Shown here piece by piece: positions 60,695-64,000 of a stretch of DNA of 64,000 nucleotides (the stretch's first letter is position 1; each line of letters begins with the position of its first letter). This DNA is from Streptomyces thinghirensis (lineage in GTDB: Bacteria > Actinomycetota > Actinomycetia > Streptomycetales > Streptomycetaceae). The translations under genes and the position numbers were made by a program. The notes beneath the pieces were generated by a model. It did not search any database. It was not told the origin of the DNA and saw only the letters and a list, made by a program, of their open reading frames with translations. The stretch spans positions 1-64,000 of the forward strand of contig JAKFGP010000008.1 in the NCBI GenBank assembly GCA_021502835.1. Reading direction: 5' to 3'.

Positions 60695-61958
60695 AGCCAG
60701 TGCCCCGTACGACTTCGTGGGGATCGGCCTCGGCCCCTTCAACCTCGGCCTGGCCTGCCTCACCGAGCCCATCGGCGAGCTGAACGGCGTCTTCCTGGAG
60801 TCCAAGCCGGACTTCGAGTGGCACGCCGGCATGTTCCTGGACGGCGCCCACCTCCAGACCCCGTTCATGTCGGACCTGGTCACCCTCGCCGACCCGACGT
60901 CCCCCCTACTCCTTCCTCAACTACCTGAAGGAGAAGGGCCGGCTGTACTCGTTCTACATACGGAGAACTTCTACCCGCTGCGCGTCGAGTACGACGACTA
61001 CTGCCGCTGGGCCGCGAACAAACTGGGCTGCGTCCGCTTCAGCACGACGGTCACCGAGGTGACGTACGACGAGCGGGACGAGCTGTACGTCGTCGCGACC
61101 ACGGCCGGCGACACGTACCGCGCCCGCCGCCTGGTCCTCGGCACCGGCACCCCGCCGCGCATCCCGGACGCCTGCCGGGGCCTGGCCGGCGACTTCATCC
61201 ACAACTCCCGCTACGTGCAGCACCGGGCGGAGCTGGTGAAGAAGAAGTCGATCACCCTGGTCGGCAGCGGCCAGTCCGCCGCCGAGATCTACCAGGACCT
61301 GCTCGGCGAGATCGACGTCCACGGCTACCAGCTCAACTGGGTCACCCGCTCCCGCGCTTCTTCCCCCTCGAATACACCAAACTCACCCTGGAGATGACCT
61401 CGCCGGAGTACGTGGACTACTACCACGCGCTCCCGGAGCCAACCCGCTACCGCCTCACCAGCGAGCAGAAGGGCCTGTTCAAGGGCATCGACGGCGACCT
61501 GATCAACGAGATCTTCGACCTGCTCTACCAGAAGAAGCTCGGCGGTCCCGTCCCCACCCGCCTGCTCACCAACTCGGCGCTGACCGACGCCCGGTACGCG
61601 GACGGCACGTACACGCTCGGCTTCCGCCAGGAGGAGCAGGGCAAGGACTTCGAGATCGACACCGAGGGGCTGATCCTGGCCACCGGCTACCGGTACGCCG
61701 AGCCGGAGTTCCTCAAGCCCCGTCCGGGACCGGCTCCGCTACGACTCCCGGGGCAACTTCGACGTCGCCCGCAACTACGCCGTCGACGTCACGGGCGGCG
61801 GCGTGTTCCTGCAGAACGCGGGTGTCCACACGCACAGCATCACCAGCCCCGATCTGGGCATGGGTGCCTATCGCAACAGCTACATCGTCCGAGAGCTGCT
61901 CGGCACCGAGTACTACCCGGTCGAGAAGTCGATCGCGTTCCAGGAGTTCAGCGCATGA
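60678..61958 (+). CDS. desB: DesB, cadaverine N-monooxygenase (frameshifted)
   Basis: FAD/NADPH enzyme that hydroxylates cadaverine. It begins with TTG at 60678 ([13 protein letters not shown]) overlapping the desA end; then [20 protein letters not shown] (FAD site), [20 protein letters not shown] and [15 protein letters not shown]. After breaks it reads [40 protein letters not shown] and [20 protein letters not shown] (NADPH site). Next come [40 protein letters not shown] and, one frame over, the conserved end [20 protein letters not shown] and [14 protein letters not shown]. About 427 residues. Breaks near 60910, 60950, 61355 and 61725. The stop overlaps the desC ATG (ATGA). Confidence 0.96.
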
Positions 61959-62509
61959 GCACCACCACCCCCACGGCCGCCGGCATCGGCGCGCTCACCC
62001 TCCGCCCCCTCGACCCGCTGAAGGACGCCGAGCTGCTGCACGGCTGGGTCACGCACCCCAAGTCCGCGTTCTGGATGATGCAGGACGCGAAACTGGTCGA
62101 CGTCGAGCGCGCCTACATGGAGATAGCCGCCGACGAGCACCACCACGCCTACGTCGGCCTGCACGACGGCGCCCCCGCCTTCCTGATGGAGAAGTACGAC
62201 CCGGCCCACCGCGAGCTGGTCGGCCTGTACGAGCCCGAGCCGGGCGACGTCGGCATGCACTTCCTGGTCGCCCCCACCGACCGGCCCGTGCACGGCTTCA
62301 CCCGCGCCGTCATCACCGCCGTCATGGCCGAGCTGTTCGCCGACCCGGCGACCGCCCGCGTCGTCGTCGAACCGGACCTCGGCAACAAGGCCGTCCACGC
62401 CCTGAACGCAGCCGTCGGATTCGTGCCCGAGCGCGAGATCAAAGCCGGAGAAGAAGGCGTTGCTGAGCTTCTGCACCCGCGAGCAGTTCGAGAGGCGGTG
62501 TCCGCATGA
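61955..62509 (+). CDS. desC: DesC, N-hydroxycadaverine acyltransferase
   Basis: GNAT-like (IucB/RhbD type) acyl-CoA transferase that acetylates or succinylates N-hydroxycadaverine. The ATG at 61955 overlaps the desB stop. [60 protein letters not shown] and [20 protein letters not shown] are seen. Then [40 protein letters not shown] and [20 protein letters not shown]. The usual C-terminal [10 protein letters not shown] is read one frame over between two compensating indels near 62445 and 62490; the gene ends AVSA at 62509, with the stop overlapping desD. About 185 residues. Confidence 0.96.
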   Translation: MSTTTPTAAGIGALTLRPLDPLKDAELLHGWVTHPKSAFWMMQDAKLVDVERAYMEIAADEHHHAYVGLHDGAPAFLMEKYDPAHRELVGLYEPEPGDVGMHFLVAPTDRPVHGFTRAVITAVMAELFADPATARVVVEPDLGNKAVHALNAAVGFVPEREIKAGEEGVAELLHPRAVREAVSA

Positions 62510-64000
62510 GCCTCGCCGACGCCGTCGCCCACCTCTCCCCCGAGCGCTGGGACCAGGCCAACCGCCTCCTGATCCGCAAGGCCCTCGCCGAGTTCACGCA
62601 CGAGCGGCTGATCACGCCGGAGCGGTCGCGGGTGACGCGTACGTCGTCCGCTCCGACGACGGCAAGACCGAGTACCGCTTCACCGCCACCGTCCGCGCCC
62701 TGGACCACTGGCAGGTGGACGCGGACTCGATCACCCGCCACCGCGACGGCACCGAGCTCCCGCTCGCCGCGCTGGACTTCTTCATCGAGCTGAAGGAGTC
62801 GCTGGGCCTGAGCGACGCGATCCTGCCCGTGTACCTGGAGGAGATCTCCTCCACCCTCTCCGGCACCTGCTACAAGCTGACCAAGCCGAAGCTCACCTCC
62901 GCCGAGCTGGCGAACGGCGGCTTCCAGGCCGTCGAGACCGGTATGACCGAGGGCCACCCTGCTTCGTCGCCAACAACGGGCGGCTCGGCTTCCGGCATCC
63001 ACGAGTACCTGTCGTACGCCCCGGAGACCGCGAGCCCGGTCCGGCTGGTGTGGCTGGCCGCGCACCGGTCCCGAGCGGCGTTCACGGCCGGTGTCGGGAT
63101 CGAGTACGAGTCCTTCGTGCGGGACGAGCTGGGCGAGGCGACCGTCGACCGCTTCCACGGCGTGCTGCGCGAGCGGGGCCTGGACCCGGCCGACTACCTG
63201 TTCATCCCGGTCCACCCCTGGCGGTGGTGGAACAAGCTCACCGTCACCTTCGCCGCCGAGGTCGCCCGCGGGCACCTGGTCTGCCTGGGCGAGGGCGACG
63301 ACGAGTACCTGGCGCAGCAGTCCATCGCACCTTCTTCAGCACCTCGCACCCCCGAGAAGCGCTACGTGAAGACGGCCCTGTCCGTCATCAACATGGGCTT
63401 CATGCGTGGCCTGTCGGCGGCGTACATGGAGGCGACGCCGGCCATCAACGACTGGCTGGCCCCAGCTCATCGAGGGCGACCCGGTGCTCAAGTCGACGGG
63501 CCTGTCGATCATCCGGGAGCGGGCGGCCGTCGGCTACCGGCACCTGGAGTACGAGCAGGCCACCGACCGCTACTCGCCGTACCGCAAGATGCTGGCGGCG
63601 CTGTGGCGGGAGAGCCCGGTGCCGTCCCTCCAGGACGGCGAGACCCTCGCCACCATGGCCTCCCTGGTCCACGTCGACCACGAGGGCGCCTCGTTCGCGG
63701 GCGCGCTGATCGAGCGGTCGGGTCTCGCGCCCGCCGAGTGGCTGCGGCACTACCTGCGAGGCCTACTTCGTCCCGCTGCTGCACAGCTTCTACGCCTACG
63801 ACCTGGTGTACATGCCGCACGGCGAGAACGTGATCCTGGTCCTGAAGGACGGGGTGGTGCAGCGCGCGATCTACAAGGACATCGCCGAGGAGATCGCGGT
63901 GATGGACCCGGACGCGGTGCTGCCGCCGGAGGTCTCCCGGATCGCGGTCGAGGTCCCGGAGGACAAGAAGCTCCTGTCGATCTTCACGGACGTCTTCGAC
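62506..64000 (+). CDS. desD: DesD, NIS siderophore synthetase, partial at window end (frameshifted)
   Basis: ATP-dependent IucA/IucC-family enzyme that oligomerises and cyclises N-hydroxy-N-succinylcadaverine to desferrioxamine E/B. The ATG at 62506 gives [20 protein letters not shown] then [19 protein letters not shown]. Further on: [76 protein letters not shown] and, after a break, NNGR and [20 protein letters not shown]. Next are [40 protein letters not shown] and [20 protein letters not shown]. The last part has [20 protein letters not shown] then [20 protein letters not shown]. The reading is cut at 64000 after [10 protein letters not shown]; roughly 100 residues are missing. Breaks near 62625, 62960, 63330, 63465 and 63760. 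Confidence 0.96.

Noticed and set aside
114..64000. Interpreting the broken genes as pseudogenes in a decaying genome
   Set aside because: The breaks hit essential and nonessential genes alike and accompany adapter contamination; error is the simpler cause.
114..64000. tRNA, rRNA, CRISPR arrays, insertion sequences, prophage genes
   Set aside because: None recognised by eye: no transposase motifs, no regular spacer arrays and no tRNA-like cloverleaf ends were seen; small RNAs cannot be excluded without computation.

Overview
The window is about 64 kb of very GC-rich actinobacterial DNA, almost certainly from a Streptomyces close to S. coelicolor. The signs are the extreme GC content, GTG starts and stop/start overlaps such as GTGA and ATGA. 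There are also two pairs of helix-turn-helix regulator plus DUF397 protein, PucR, LacI and TetR regulators, and a desferrioxamine gene cluster behind DmdR-type iron boxes. From memory the gene order resembles the S. coelicolor stretch from citA (SCO2736) to desABCD (SCO2782-2785); I could not run a search.

Data quality dominates the reading. The first ~113 bases are not genomic: they match an Oxford Nanopore rapid-barcoding adapter carrying barcode 05 (recalled sequences). Most genes are broken by single-base insertions or deletions, while the protein continues to read correctly in another frame. I treat these as sequencing errors and list such genes as CDS spanning all the frame pieces.

Layout: citrate synthase (cut off at the adapter) and a RecD-like helicase on the minus strand (111-3849). 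Next come a hypothetical gene, a DUF397/XRE pair, an anti-sigma-type ATPase, a TOPRIM protein, an ArsR-SRPBCC fusion, an ECF sigma factor and an AhpD-like protein (3942-9587). A ribose-type operon follows (10044-16016): LacI regulator, ABC ATPase, a permease fused to its substrate-binding protein, ribokinase and RbsD. A second carbohydrate locus (16176-21617) has an isomerase, a DUF993 aldolase-like protein and a Gfo/Idh dehydrogenase divergent from a LacI regulator and another isomerase.

21601-40544 is mixed: GNAT, EamA exporter divergent from LysR, secreted GH3 enzyme, lipoprotein, secreted S37-type peptidase, a ~1245-residue tandem ABC exporter, a phytase-like esterase, small proteins, a second XRE/DUF397 pair, TetR, a YkcB-like membrane glycosyltransferase and a secreted endonuclease. 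40557-46590 holds a TPP enzyme, a ureohydrolase and a sodium symporter divergent from PucR; I suggest a guanidino-compound or arginine-transaminase pathway. 46653-48419 carries a phosphatase and a cation efflux protein.

48424-57003 is an acyl-CoA catabolic region: thioesterase II and an acyl-CoA dehydrogenase on one side of a TetR gene, and on the other an acyl-CoA carboxylase (both subunits), HMG-CoA lyase and a second acyl-CoA dehydrogenase, as in leucine/isovalerate breakdown. Palindromes lie in both control regions. 57068-64000 is the iron-regulated siderophore block: desE and a siderophore-interacting protein behind one iron box, then desABCD behind a near-perfect one, with desD running off the end. 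No tRNA, rRNA, CRISPR array or insertion sequence was recognised.
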